The notes beneath the pieces were generated by a model. The model saw nothing but the letters and a program-made list of their open reading frames with translations, was not told the origin of the DNA and made no database searches. Made by a program: the position numbers and the translations under genes. This document shows positions 1-10,816 of a stretch of 64,000 nt of DNA, in pieces. Source of the DNA: Phaeoceros laevis (lineage: Eukaryota; Anthocerotophyta; Anthocerotopsida; Notothyladales); assembly GCA_049999765.1 (NCBI GenBank), contig JBNGIQ010009460.1:195214-259213 (forward strand), read 5' to 3'. Each line of letters starts with the position of its first letter. Positions within the stretch are counted from its first letter, which is position 1.

Positions 1-1860
1 CGAGACAATTACCCAGTACTATGTTACCTTCAAGCAGTTCGCTTTTTACGATCCCTAGATGCAGCTGCTTGCCCTGCTGTAGAGCACCAGCAGTTGTACA
101 AGCCTTCAGGAGACAAGAAAACGTAAAACTGTCTGCTAAAATCAGGCCTTCCTGCTCCATCCTCGCATACAATGCAAGCGCCTGGAGACCGAGCCCGTGC
201 TCAGCATACCCATTTATCATGGCAGTCCACGTTACCGCATTCCTTGTGGACAGACTGTCAAACACTTTGCATGCCTCTTCCAACTGGCCACATTTTACAT
301 ACATATTTACGAGGCAATTGCCTAGTACTACGTCACCTTCAAGCAGTTTTCTTTCTACAATCCCTGAATGCAGCTGCCTGCCCTGCTGTAGAGCACCAGC
401 ACTCGCACAAGCCTTCAGGAGGCAAACATACATAACACTGTTTGCTACAATCAGGCCCTCCTGCTCCATACTTGCATACAATGCAAGTGCCTGGGGACCG
501 AGCTCATGCTCAGCATACCCATTTATCATGGCAGTCCATGTTACCGCATCCCTTGTGGACAGACTGTCAAACACTTTGCGTGCAACTTCCAATTGGCCAC
601 ATTTTGCATACATATCTACAAGGCAAGTTCCCAGTACTACGTCACCTTCAAGCAGTCCTCTTTTTACAATTCCTGAATGCAGCTGCCTGCCCTGCTGTAC
701 AGCACCAGCACTTGCACAAGCTTTCAGGAGGCAAACATATGCAACACGGTCTGCTATAACCAGGCCTTCCTGCTCCATACTCGCATACAAGGCAAGCGCC
801 TGGAGACTGAGCCCGTGCTCAGCATACCCATTTATCATGGTAGTCCATGTTACCGCATCCCTTGTGGACAGACTGTCAAACACTTTGCGTGCATCTTCCG
901 ACTGGCCACATTTTGCATACATGTCTACGAGGCAATTGCCTAGTACTATGTCACCTTCAAGCAGTTCTTGTTTTACAATCCATGCATGCAGCTGCCTGCC
1001 CTGCTGTAGAGCACCAGCACTTGCACAAGCTTTCAAAAGGCAAGCATATGCAACACGGTCTGCTATAACCAGGCCTTCCTGCTCCAGACTCGCATGCAAC
1101 GCAAGTGCCTGGAGACCAAGCCCGTGCTCGGCATACCCATTTATCATGGCAGTCCATGTTACCGCATCCCTTGTAGACAGACTGTCAAACACTTTGCGTG
1201 CATCTTCCAACTGGCCACATTTTGCATACATATCTACGAGGCGATTGCCTAGTACTATGTCACCTTCAAGCAGTCCTCTTTTTACGATCCCTGAGTGCAG
1301 CTGCCTGCCCTGCTGTAGAGCACCAGCACTTGTACAAGCCTTCAGGAGGCAAGCAAACATGACACTGGATGCTAAAATCAGGCCTTCCTGCTCCATCCTT
1401 GCATACAATGCGAGCGCCTGGGGAGTAAGCCCGTGCTCAGCATATCCATTTATCATAGTAGTCCATGTTACCGCATCCCTTGTGGACAGACTGTCAAACA
1501 CTTTGAGTGCATCTTCCAACTGGCCACATTTTGCATACATATTTACGAGGCAATTTCCCAGTACTACGTCACCTTCAAGTAGTCCTCTTTTCACAATCCC
1601 TGAATGCAGCTGCCTGCCCTGCTGTAGAGCACCAGCACTCGCACAAGCCTTCAGGAGGCAAGTAAACGTAACACTGTTTGCTACAATCAGCCCTTCCTGC
1701 TCCATACTTGCATACAATGCGAGCGCCTGGGGAGTGAGCCCGTGCTCAGCATATCCATGTATCATAACGTTCCATGTTACCGCATCCCTTGTGCACAGAC
1801 TGTCAAACACTTTGCGTGCAAATTCCAATTCCCCACATTTTGCATACATGTCCACCAGGC
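1..1860 (-). repeat. 309-bp in-frame tandem array of PPR triplets
   Basis: The plus-strand string ccttgtgg or a one-base variant occurs at 242, 551, 860, 1169, 1478 and 1787, a spacing of exactly 309 bp each time. Each unit encodes 103 residues (three PPR motifs) in the minus-strand gene. The units differ by scattered substitutions and no length change is visible. The array continues past the left edge. Confidence 0.9.
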
Positions 1861-2827
1861 CGTTGCATACAACAGAGTTAAGCTGAATGCCACTCTCCAA
1901 CACATCAGCATGCACCTGCCTGCCAGATTGCACATCTTCCGCTCTTGCACAAGCTTGCAGGGCAGCCACAAAAATGTGACTATTGGGCTCCAAACATGAT
2001 CCACGCATCTCACGGTACAGTTGAATGGCCTCACTAGGTTTCCCCTGTTCAGCGTGTGCAGATATGATGGAGAACCACACGAAGACATTAGGTGTGGCCA
2101 CCCTTTTGAACACCTGCATCGCCTCCTGTAACCTGCCTTGACATGCATACATGCGCAAGAGATGGTTTCCCAAAAATGCGTTGGATCCGTACCCAAGCTT
2201 GATAGTGAGATCATCAAGTCGTCGCCCCAACACCAGATTTTTTTCAGCCCCACACTTCCGGATGACTCTGTACAGCAGAGAGGAGGACACACGAGATTGC
2301 GTCTCCGCCAAGACGGTCAAAGCGTCAACTGCTCGACTTAGCTGCCCATTCTCACAAAGTTGTTCGATAACAGCCTGAGCAGTTCCGTACCCTTGGCACT
2401 CGGGCACCGTCGGAGCGGTAGCATTATGATGCAACAAGGGGTTGGATGTAGGCTGAGCAGAGCGTCCAACCTGCTTGTCCAAGACAGCAAGCTGCGCATC
2501 CACCCAGTCCGGCTTGTAGAAGTTGTCCAGCCACAGGGGCTCCTTGGACTCCTTGTGCCTGAAGTCGGGAGAGCGCGCGCTCTTCTTGTCCGTCCTGCAG
2601 TCGCACCACAATGTGGAGTCCAAGAAATACTGCCCCCACAACCACTCTTGCCGCTCTCCTGCACCGCTATTGTCCGGCATGCGTAGCTTGGCTGCAAAGC
2701 AACTGCACAGCACGAATGTGCGGCTTGTGTAAATCCATTGCCTCGGAGGCACATTCAAACTCCCCTCCAGCTCCAGTGTGTGGGCCTGCCTCCCAGCTGC
2801 TGGCGTCCAAAACCGCTGATGTTGCAT
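1..2827 (-). CDS. PLS-class PPR protein, 3' end beyond window
   Basis: An uninterrupted frame runs from an ATG at 2827 to the window edge, 942 codons with no intron; an in-frame stop lies just upstream of that ATG. The N-terminal ~190 residues match the intact paralogue at 34650-37610 almost residue for residue. After that come PPR motifs such as NHLLRMYACQGRLQEAMQVF and DAVTWTAMINGYAEHG. From about position 1860 down to 1 the protein is built of near-identical 103-residue blocks, each a P-L-S triplet. PPR proteins of this class bind organelle RNA one nucleotide per motif and position an editing domain. The C-terminal E/DYW part would lie outside, so its presence is not shown. An organelle editing factor is the likeliest role. 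Similarity to the right-hand gene extends upstream of the ATG, so the two arose by segmental duplication. Confidence 0.85.
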   Translation of the reverse strand, partial: MQHQRFWTPAAGRQAHTLELEGSLNVPPRQWIYTSRTFVLCSCFAAKLRMPDNSGAGERQEWLWGQYFLDSTLWCDCRTDKKSARSPDFRHKESKEPLWLDNFYKPDWVDAQLAVLDKQVGRSAQPTSNPLLHHNATAPTVPECQGYGTAQAVIEQLCENGQLSRAVDALTVLAETQSRVSSSLLYRVIRKCGAEKNLVLGRRLDDLTIKLGYGSNAFLGNHLLRMYACQGRLQEAMQVFKRVATPNVFVWFSIISAHAEQGKPSEAIQLYREMRGSCLEPNSHIFVAALQACARAEDVQSGRQVHADVLESGIQLNSVVCNGLVDMYAKCGELEFARKVFDSLCTRDAVTWNVMIHGYAEHGLTPQALALYASMEQEGLIVANSVTFTCLLKACASAGALQQGRQLHSGIVKRGLLEGDVVLGNCLVNMYAKCGQLEDALKVFDSLSTRDAVTWTTMINGYAEHGLTPQALALYARMEQEGLILASSVMFACLLKACTSAGALQQGRQLHSGIVKRGLLEGDIVLGNRLVDMYAKCGQLEDARKVFDSLSTRDAVTWTAMINGYAEHGLGLQALALHASLEQEGLVIADRVAYACLLKACASAGALQQGRQLHAWIVKQELLEGDIVLGNCLVDMYAKCGQSEDARKVFDSLSTRDAVTWTTMINGYAEHGLSLQALALYASMEQEGLVIADRVAYVCLLKACASAGAVQQGRQLHSGIVKRGLLEGDVVLGTCLVDMYAKCGQLEVARKVFDSLSTRDAVTWTAMINGYAEHELGPQALALYASMEQEGLIVANSVMYVCLLKACASAGALQQGRQLHSGIVERKLLEGDVVLGNCLVNMYVKCGQLEEACKVFDSLSTRNAVTWTAMINGYAEHGLGLQALALYARMEQEGLILADSFTFSCLLKACTTAGALQQGKQLHLGIVKSELLEGNIVLGNCL

Positions 2828-3158
2828 CCCGTTGGTGGTGTGAAATTGTGGGTGGAGCAATTGCAGGGTTTTTCAGCAGTAGCAGTCCAGCGGGCATGCC
2901 CACGTTTTTCAGCTGTTTGGCATCCAAGACTACTGATGCTGCGTCGCGTAAGTGGTGCGCGCCATTGCAGGTGGAGCAAGAATGGTAGCCTCCGTCGCGG
3001 CTGTCGCTCTTGATTTTTCCACCGCTCGGCTCCTAGTAAAAACACAACATTAACCCTTAAACGCTGGCGATTTTATACCATCGAGTGAAGGCCGGTTCCA
3101 TGGGCCACCAACCCGTTATCACGAGCCTAACTCCGGGCCTGTCAATTTCCGAGAATGA

Positions 3159-3211
3159 GTCAGCTGGCCTGGACCAGACCTCCGAGAATGGCTGGTCCAG
3201 GGCCAGCTGAC
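3159..3211. repeat. Hairpin, 19-20 bp arms
   Basis: The arm gtcagctggcctggaccag (3159-3177) is the reverse complement of 3192-3211 apart from one inserted base, with a loop of 14 bp. Function unknown; it may be part of a foldback element. Confidence 0.7.
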
Positions 3212-3878
3212 ACAATTTGTTCAAGTTCCGAGCCGCCTAATTCCGAACCTCGGCTAGTACCGAGCTTGTGTAATTGCCGAACCTAGGAGACTAGCTCCTG
3301 GCGGCCATAGCCAGCAGGCCCCTGGGTAGACGTTCTATGTGTGTCACTCGTTCGGTCTCTCACTATGTAGGGACTCTCATGAGTATCAACAAACAAATTC
3401 AAGCATGTAATAGGCAACGTGCCACTCATCAGACCAGCTACACAAGGGACATGTGTGTGTGAGATCCCACATAGAGAATCAATCAGTTAGCAGAAAAACC
3501 GTGATTTCAGCAACTCAAAATGCAGGCTGGCCCGTTTTCAATCATAGCGCAGGCTACAATGGTCTGCTTGCAGCGTGCTGTGCACCAAACTGTTGGCCTC
3601 ATTGGCGCGATTCCAGAATGTGGTCACACCTTTTATTCGTTAAGAACTTCAAGTTGCTACAAATTGACTCCTAGCAAGGAGCAGAACCGTCAGGATCATC
3701 ATGCCCAGCACAAGAAGAAACTTCACTACGTGCTTGTGGGTCCAATTGGGCGACACGCTGTGATAGAGGGGATCACTTGGTACAATGCGAAACGATATTA
3801 CTTGCGTAGAAAAAATCGCTCAACATCCACTCCATGTTGTGCAGGGCTATCATATCCGGATGTGATAGCCGGAGCCGT

Positions 3879-3985
3879 TCATAAATTTGTAAAGAGGAGC
3901 AAGCCATCACATCCGGATGTGATGGCCACTCTAGCCCGCCTGCTCCAGATGGATGTGATGGTCTGCTCCTCTTTACAAATTTATA
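3879..3985. repeat. Foldback element, ~35 bp arms
   Basis: The left arm 3879-3914 (core ataaatttgtaaagaggagc) pairs with the right arm 3951-3985 (core gctcctctttacaaatttat) with about two mismatches, and the inner ends are the repeated word ggatgtgat/atcacatcc. The size and shape fit a small MITE or foldback. I saw no clear target-site duplication. Confidence 0.7.
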
Positions 3986-4198
3986 AACAGCTTGGGCGAG
4001 GGAAACAATAAAGTAGACAGGTTTGACATGTGGTCCAATAGGCCGAGAATAGTCTGTGACACACCAGCCACAGCTATGCGGCTAAAGCCACCTGGCACTG
4101 CTATACGACCTTTTTCCATTATAGCAGCCATTCAGCCGATGTCCCCCCTGTCGGGGACAATTTCAGGCGTTCAGCCAATGAGCCATAGTGACCCGACA

Positions 4199-4298
4199 NN
4201 NNNNNNNNNNNNNNNNNNNNNNNNNNNNNNNNNNNNNNNNNNNNNNNNNNNNNNNNNNNNNNNNNNNNNNNNNNNNNNNNNNNNNNNNNNNNNNNNNN
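4199..4298. other. Assembly gap (100 N)
   Basis: A run of exactly 100 N, the conventional unknown-length scaffold gap. ORFs spanning it are artefacts. Confidence 0.99.
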
Positions 4299-4971
4299 CC
4301 GGTGTCCAAATTTGAGTTTGCTCAAAATCAACTGGGGAGTTTCTGGCGGAATTTTCGGTCCGTAAAAACCATCATTTTATACGTACTCGATGGGAGTGCG
4401 GGTGACGTGGCGCTGTTTCCGGCAATCTCGCACTTTACCTGTGAATGCGAAAGCGTCACGACTCACGACTCTCTTGGCTTGCAAAGGTCTCACTGGCTCT
4501 CCTTAGCTGCATGGATGGAGCTGTAACAAAGAGGGATGAAATGAGCTTGTGAGTTGAGTACCTTGAAGGCAAGCCATGGTATGTCATTTGTGTTGCAAGT
4601 GTTGTAGCCAGCCGAAGGCGCCTGCAGGCCGTCGATTGACCAACCTTCGAGTTCCCAGAATGTGGTGCCAAGAAGATGGGGCACTTGTGATGTCGCCCTT
4701 GCATCGTAATGCTCTTCCCATGTTCGAGGTTTCCTATCAGTTCCAACCAGGCGGCAATCCTCAGCGATTTCGAAGAATTCGGTCAATCGATTTGCGATGT
4801 CTCTTTTAGTGATGTGAGCAAGATTATGTTGGAAGTTGAATACTTGAAAAGTAAGCATTCCAAAAGAATCATAACATGTCACTTTCTTTGAACTCCTCCA
4901 GGTGTTTGTAGATCAAGCTAGTTTTAGTTGCCGCATGAAGTCACGATAGTAGCCTAGTAGAGGAAGTTAAG

Positions 4972-5866
4972 ATGGCACGGCGAGGTAAGAATGCGACGAA
5001 GCGTTTGAGGAACATGACATTAGGACCGACGCTGCTGCTTATTTTTTGCTTGCATATTGTTCAACTTGGTCTAGCTGCGAGCATACAAGATAAACTTGTA
5101 TCCCAAGACTTAACTGGGACTAGTGAGTGACCTACTTACCATCTGCGTTCATCTTGAACTTGTTACGCTAATGCAATCTTCTCTCAACATTTGATAGCTG
5201 CTTCAAAGTGAGGGGCACTTCAAGATGGAGAATTTAATGGAACCTGTATTTTGTGTGTAGGTGCAACATATACATATATAGAAATGGTGCGACACACAAT
5301 ATTTTCTGGCGCAATAGGATTGACATCTACTCTAGCTGCTCTTCACCATTTGATGGTATGGCGTCCTGAAAGCAAAGCGGCATATTTTGCTACAGCCCTT
5401 GTGGATCTTTCACTGGCATTCCTTGCCCTAGGGTACTTTCCTACGGCCCATTCTATAATTGATTTTCATGTTTTGTATGATGTTCAAAACCGTATCATCT
5501 AAATGTCACCTCCCAAAGAAAATTAAGCTTCCAACTCTTTGTTCTAAGTCTCTCAATTATCCAGGTACTCTGCAAGGGATATCCAGTATGGACATCATCT
5601 ACATAAACCCTATCATAAAAGACTTGTAGGTTACTAATTTTTGAATGTAAATAAATACCTAGCCAAAATTTTGAATAGGCTAGTTTTGCATTAAGAAATA
5701 AAACAGCTAATATTATGCCTAACTTCTTCTTTTTTTACAGAAAGCAATAAATTCTTTTACCATCATACTTGCCGTTCTGAAGCTATGTAAGATTGTATTA
5801 TTACAGACTCCATACTTTACAACATTTTATATAAGCTCCAATAACGACTCCTCTTCGGAAACTTAA
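4972..5866 (+). CDS. Small four-helix membrane protein, tandem copy 1
   Basis: Four exons join with consistent phase: 4972-5122, 5261-5432, 5565-5625, 5741-5866, all GT-AG, giving a product of about 169 residues. Hydrophobic segments are LGPTLLLIFCLHIVQLGLA near the N-terminus, a stretch before LAALHHLMVWRPES, ALVDLSLAFLALGY, and FTIILAVLKLCKIVLLQ. A basic MARRGKNATKR head precedes helix 1. The same exon structure and the motif TLAALHHLMxWxPES recur in copy 2 about 0.8 kb downstream, so this is a real coding gene under protein-level constraint. I do not recognise the family. A four-pass membrane protein with a conserved LHHL(M) helix and a (S/A)ARDI(Q/R)YG loop is all that can be said; the location in the cell is unknown. 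Confidence 0.8.
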
Positions 5867-6645
5867 ATCATCACATACCATGGCAGAATTTTTTATTCAT
5901 GCAACAGATTGTTGAGTTGAACCTATTTGACTGCAAATATACTTAGATGAGCACAAACTCTAAATCTTGAACAAGGTTTAGCAAAATGTATTGGTTGCTC
6001 ATAACCTAAAAATGTAAAAATTAAATCAAGAGCTAAAACCACATGCCCTATCATGTGTCTTGTATAGGTATGATTTACTTGTCAGCACTAAGGCATCACA
6101 TCAATGATTTGCCATGTAATATATTACACTACACCAGATCAGATGTAGAGACAATTGTGGAATGTTTTTTTAGTAGAGATAAAACATATATGAGTTGAAA
6201 ACAAAAATTCCTTGTTTTCAGAAAAATCATATTTTCAGATAACAAAGTTTTTTATTTAATATATGATATATTTTTTTAAACTAATTATGGAAGGAATATG
6301 TATTTTGTGCTTCTTTCTTCTTCTTGTAAAGATGTTGGTACCACAATGTTTTCATGAGGCATGAACATGTTCTTTGTACAAGGCAGACATATGTGAGTCG
6401 GATTTTGAGGTAGAAAAACTGCAGAACCAACTAGAATGGACTTTCAACGTTCCAACTTTGATTTTTGTGTTCTTAATATGAGCTGAAAAAGTTATTCTGC
6501 AGAATACTTGGAAATAGTTGTATCTATGTATGAACAAGAAAATAGACATCATGATTGAAATGCATGTGCAAATACTTCATTTTACAATGCAGCAATTAGC
6601 GTAAGAATGTTTATCATAAACTAGATGATTTAAAGAAGGTATACA

Positions 6646-7498
6646 ATGGCTTCAAAAAAGAAAATAAGCATGACATTGGTGCCTTTGCAATTATTTATAT
6701 TCGGGTGGCACATTGTCCAGCTGACACTTGCTTCGTGGATTGAAAACGGGCTGACAAATAAGTCGGAGCTTTATGTTTGTACGTATCGTACATCTTAATT
6801 ACGCTGGACTTTTTCCTTGGAGCATTGCATTGATCTATTTTGCAATATGGAAGACTTCAAAAGTAAAATCTTGTAATGTTTGACAACTATTTTGATGTTG
6901 TTTTTGTGCAAAATCTGCAGATAAAAGTAGTACGTTTATGGAAGTTGTACGTAGTTCTACGTCCTCTGGTGTTTTAGGAATAGCTACTACTTTAGCTGCT
7001 CTTCACCACCTAATGATGTGGCATCCAGAGAGTAGAGCAACTTATACTGCAATTGCGGCCGTGGATATTTCATTAAGCTTCGTGGCACTAGGGTATTTTC
7101 ACAGCCCTATTAGGCTTTTCGTCTTCCTAACATAAATTAATATTAAATTTCAAATATGAATGTTCATTTTTTAGGTATGCAGCTAGGGATATTCGATATG
7201 GGACCCATGAGCATAAGCCTTATGATAGACAACTTGTAAGATTTTCATTTTGTGTGGAAAGTATCTCATCCTTCTTGCACGTTTTGTATCAAAGTTAGTT
7301 GATAGAAAAAAAACTGGAAAATCAAATAATATGTTCATTTTCAAATAAAAGCCTTAAAAGATGCAATTGTAACAGAAAGCTATCAATGTGTTGACTATCA
7401 TTCTGGCAGCCTCGAAGCTATTGCAATTCAACTTAGTTATGTTCATGACACCCGATCTCACAACAGTTTATTTTAGTAGTACTGACTCTGAGTCTTAA
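6646..7498 (+). CDS. Small four-helix membrane protein, tandem copy 2
   Basis: Exons 6646-6778, 6921-7092, 7175-7235 and 7376-7498 keep the phases of copy 1; exons 2 and 3 have identical lengths (172 and 61 nt) in both copies. The product is about 162 residues. Shared blocks include LAALHHLM, WHPESRA and ALGYAARDIRYG, and the last exon encodes AINVLTIILAASKLLQF. The termini have diverged most. This is a tandem duplicate of the gene at 4972 on the same strand. The 0.78 kb spacer between them (5867-6645) is AT-rich and holds nothing I can identify. Function unrecognised. Confidence 0.8.
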
Positions 7499-7869
7499 AT
7501 AAATTGAAGCTATGGTTTTGAACTCTTTTTTGGGTACTACAGTCTTATCTTGAACTCAATTAGAGAAAATCTCAAGTAGTGTAGTAGCTCATGTTTCTTT
7601 CTAAAAATATTAAAATAGCGAGAAAATAATAACAAAAAATAAGATATTGAATATGTGATTAGTAAATGAAAACTATTGTGCTACTTGTATCCTACTAAGA
7701 AGACTGCCTTAAACTTAACAACTCAAAACTTTACATCGGTTGTTGGAAAGAGCTCAGCGTATGAAAAATGGTGAAATTTTGTTGCGAATATATGCAAAAA
7801 TATTTCTAGAAATGTTCGTCAATTTATATGTAACTACATACGACATGAAAAATGTTCTTATAAATGTAG

Positions 7870-8967
7870 ATTCAATTCGTCTTAGTGATGAATAAACAAG
7901 GCAAGGTGAGATTAGCAAAATGGTATACACCGTATACTCAGAAAGAAAGAGCTAAGGTAAAGACACTCATGAAACATGCGAGGGAGGGAGTCTATCAATT
8001 GTGCTTGAAGACATGAGAAACTATGTCTTGGCAACCATTTGTTGTTGTTCTTAATAGAAACTGTCCTGATGCACAAGTCGTTTGCCCCCGCTTGAAAACA
8101 AAGGGTGAATATTTGTCGTCTTGTGTGTTCAAGATAGCTCGTGAGGTGAATTCCTCAATTACCAATCGAGGGCCAAAGTTGTGCAACTTTTTGGAATGGC
8201 GTAACTTTAGAGTAATTTATCAAAGGTAATCTATGAAGCTCAAGACCCAAGATGGATGCTCTGCAAAGGAGCAAAACAAGTAAAACAAGGCAAAACTTTG
8301 AGAGGATCTTGTTGTCATGAGAGCAGATATGCAAGCCTCTACTTTTGCATGTGTGTGGATGCGGACGACAATGAGCTTGAGATACTCGAAATAATTCATC
8401 ACTTTGTGGAGATTCTTGATCGCTACTTTGGAAGTGTAAGCATTGTAAAATCATGCGGTAGGCAATTTGAGTAGTGAAAACATCTAAATCTATCATCACA
8501 ATAACATTGATAATGCCACTTCTTTGAGTGTGGTGCAGGTTTGTGAGTTAGATCTCATTTTTCATTTTCACAAGGTAGTAAGTATCCAGGGTCACTCTTC
8601 TTATTTGTTTATACTAGCTCCATATTCCTTGTTATTGTGTTTACACTAGATCCATGCATTGAATTAACGAATTTCAAACAATATTCAAATCTCACCATAA
8701 TCACGCGGCAGGCATACTATGTCCTAGACGAGGTGCTGCTTGCAGGAGAGCTGCAAGAGTCCAGCCGAAAATCAGTTGGCAGAGCCATGGCAGCTCAAGT
8801 AAGCACCATTCTTCAAAGCTTCATACTATGACTGATTTCTGGACCAATTTCTAGTATCCACAACTCTGAAACATGTGCAAACCTTGCAGGACCAGGCCGT
8901 GGAGCAAGCCAAGCAAGAAGCGTCATCCATCACCAGCATGATAGCAAATGCTGTGAAATCGTCCTGA
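7870..8967 (+). CDS. AP-1 clathrin adaptor complex sigma subunit
   Basis: Six exons found by homology join cleanly: 7870-7956, 8134-8225, 8327-8435, 8539-8574, 8712-8798, 8890-8967 (TGA), about 162 residues. The small adaptin signature is complete: [85 protein letters not shown] and the C-terminal Q(E)[11 protein letters not shown]. The sigma subunit forms part of the AP-1 core that binds dileucine sorting signals at the trans-Golgi/endosome. The first exon here starts after an AG acceptor, so the initiator codon should lie on a tiny upstream exon that I could not fix; alternatively translation starts at the internal ATG at 7888. Confidence 0.92.
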
Positions 8968-10816
8968 ACCGCTCCACTAATCATTCATAGCAACGACATT
9001 CCAAGCACAAAGGCCCCCAACCGATGGAACAAATGATTGACCCGGAATAATAAACAAATACGGTGTGGTATCCGGTACTCCCACCGCATCAGGGCGAATC
9101 AGCCGAAATGAGGTGCCCCGGCCGTCGACTGGAGACGCGGGCAGCCTTTTGACTGGATTACCGCAGATCTCGTACCTTTTGAGACCGGATTTGTAGGCTC
9201 GTGAAAAGCCACTTTCCAGCGCCAGCCAACTCCAATTCCACCCACGTGACGCAGCATCCGATCTGCACCACCACTACTGCCACCCGCGATTTAATTACGT
9301 CAGCGCCACAGGCGTTTTGCGTGTAACACTCGAACCTCCGTACTTGCTCCGAATAAACCTGGGTTGTTCGGGTTCTAAACTTATAATAAAGGTGCTGTTT
9401 GTGTGTCTCCGGCCTGTGCGCCAACCTGCGTTGGGCACTTCAGACCACAGTAGTTAACTTATACATAACCTGATCAGTCCGACTCGGCCAAGTTGACCCA
9501 AGTGGGGGGCAGGACCAGAGACATCCCACCTGATTTTCACCAAGCAGGCCAATATTTGACCCAGTGGGCACCTCCAACTGGACGAATGGCACATGGCTGG
9601 TGGCGTCGCGGTGCCGGCCGCGGGCCGGCCGGCACTGCTTGGCGGAACCCCACTTATGCTGGTACTGTGATCGATGCTGATCCCAGGTGTACTGTGCACC
9701 AGTGCGTTACTTTTACACTACAGTATCCCAGTGTCTGTAAAGGTATCTGTAAAGGCAGCGTATGTCTTAACCACGATTCCGGCGATCTGAAAAAGGTACA
9801 AGCTGGCTAATGAAGCAGCGACAGCAGTGAATGTTAGGTGGCAGCAGCGACTCTTCAATGATCGGATGTCTAACCCAGTAACGACTTGTGGCGGGAAACT
9901 TGTCGCGGTTTTTTCTCTCTCTAGTCCGGTGCCATTCATCCACACATTGCCTGCGCTCGACGTTGACGGCCTTGTGGTGTTACTGTAGCCGGGGTTGGCG
10001 CGAAGGTGCTAAGTTGGCCCCCAAAAAGGTGAGCGAAAAGGTGCCTCCATTCCACGGGTGTGGAAAGTGGCGAAACGCGTGATGAAGCGTTCCGGCGAAA
10101 GGCGGCAGGCGGCATCCACGAGAACCTCCGAGCGGTTCCGGGAAAAGGAGCCCTCGAAAAGGCCGTCCCCGTCTACCCTACTCGTCCCAAACCCATGAAA
10201 CCCATGGATGATGAATGCCACATGCATGCCTGACTACCTAGCATGGGAATAGAGTACGCCGACACATTGGTGGACGGGCATGCAACAACATCCATCATCC
10301 ATGGGGATGGGTCAACGATGTCACAACGGGTAGGGTAGTGGGGATGGGACGGGCTGGGAGCGGTGCCCCCGGTGGCGATCCGCATCCCTTTTCCGTAACC
10401 GCTCCGAGGTCCCATCCGCGACACGATGTAAGATGTCCCTCCCTGCGCCTATTTTTGACCGTCGTGGTTCCTGCTCTTCTCTCTCTCTCTCCCCTATAAT
10501 CGCCGTGTCCGGCCTTCTTCAAGTCCTGCAGGAATCGCAACACGCTGTCCCTTTGCTGCTCCCGTACGGGGTCTGATCTCGCTTAGCTCCTCCGGAGTGT
10601 GGAGCTCGTATGGAGAGGGTACAGCTGATGAGGCTTGGGTGTGCGGTGCAGCTTCCCGCATTCGAGTGGCTGTGCCCGTCCCGCAGTCGCTAGCTTGCGA
10701 GCATTCATTCTTGAGAAGGGGATTGTGGAGGGAGGAGCTTTGTGCTGTGGATCTGCGGAAGAGGCTCGGGAGGAGTGGTAGAAGTTCTTGCTTGTTGAGC
10801 TGCTAGCAGACTGTCA
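8968..10816. other. Intergenic/5' region of F-box gene
   Basis: No protein family recognised in any frame. It is GC-rich from 9500 onward. There is a palindrome at 9611-9635 (arms gtgccggccg, 5-base loop) and a CT-rich tract at about 10474-10495, common in plant 5' leaders. ORFs here are short and lack homologous motifs. Confidence 0.5.

Larger units (their letters stand above)
2828..4971. other. Intergenic region, no confident gene
   Basis: The first ~200 bp resemble the upstream flank of the PPR paralogue at 37611-37700. The rest holds two hairpins (listed separately), a 100-N gap, and short ORFs without recognisable family signatures. A minus-strand 130-codon frame at 4490-4882 looks protein-like (it contains TWEEHYDA) but I cannot place it, and it could be transposon-derived. 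About 40 bp near 3725-3775 (around gggtccaattgggc) reappear at 45065-45110, which suggests a dispersed repeat. Confidence 0.5.

Noticed and set aside
21-1886. A 621-codon plus-strand ORF rich in Cys, Ser and Pro with ~103-residue repeats
   Set aside because: It is the exact antisense of the 309-bp PPR array; the minus-strand frame gives textbook PPR motifs, and the periodicity keeps the antisense frame open.
4119-4331. ORFs spanning the N run
   Set aside because: They read through 100 unknown bases and cannot be supported.
8023-8229. ORF beginning MSWQPF as a separate small protein
   Set aside because: Its second half is exon 2 of the AP-1 sigma gene; the first half is intron sequence.
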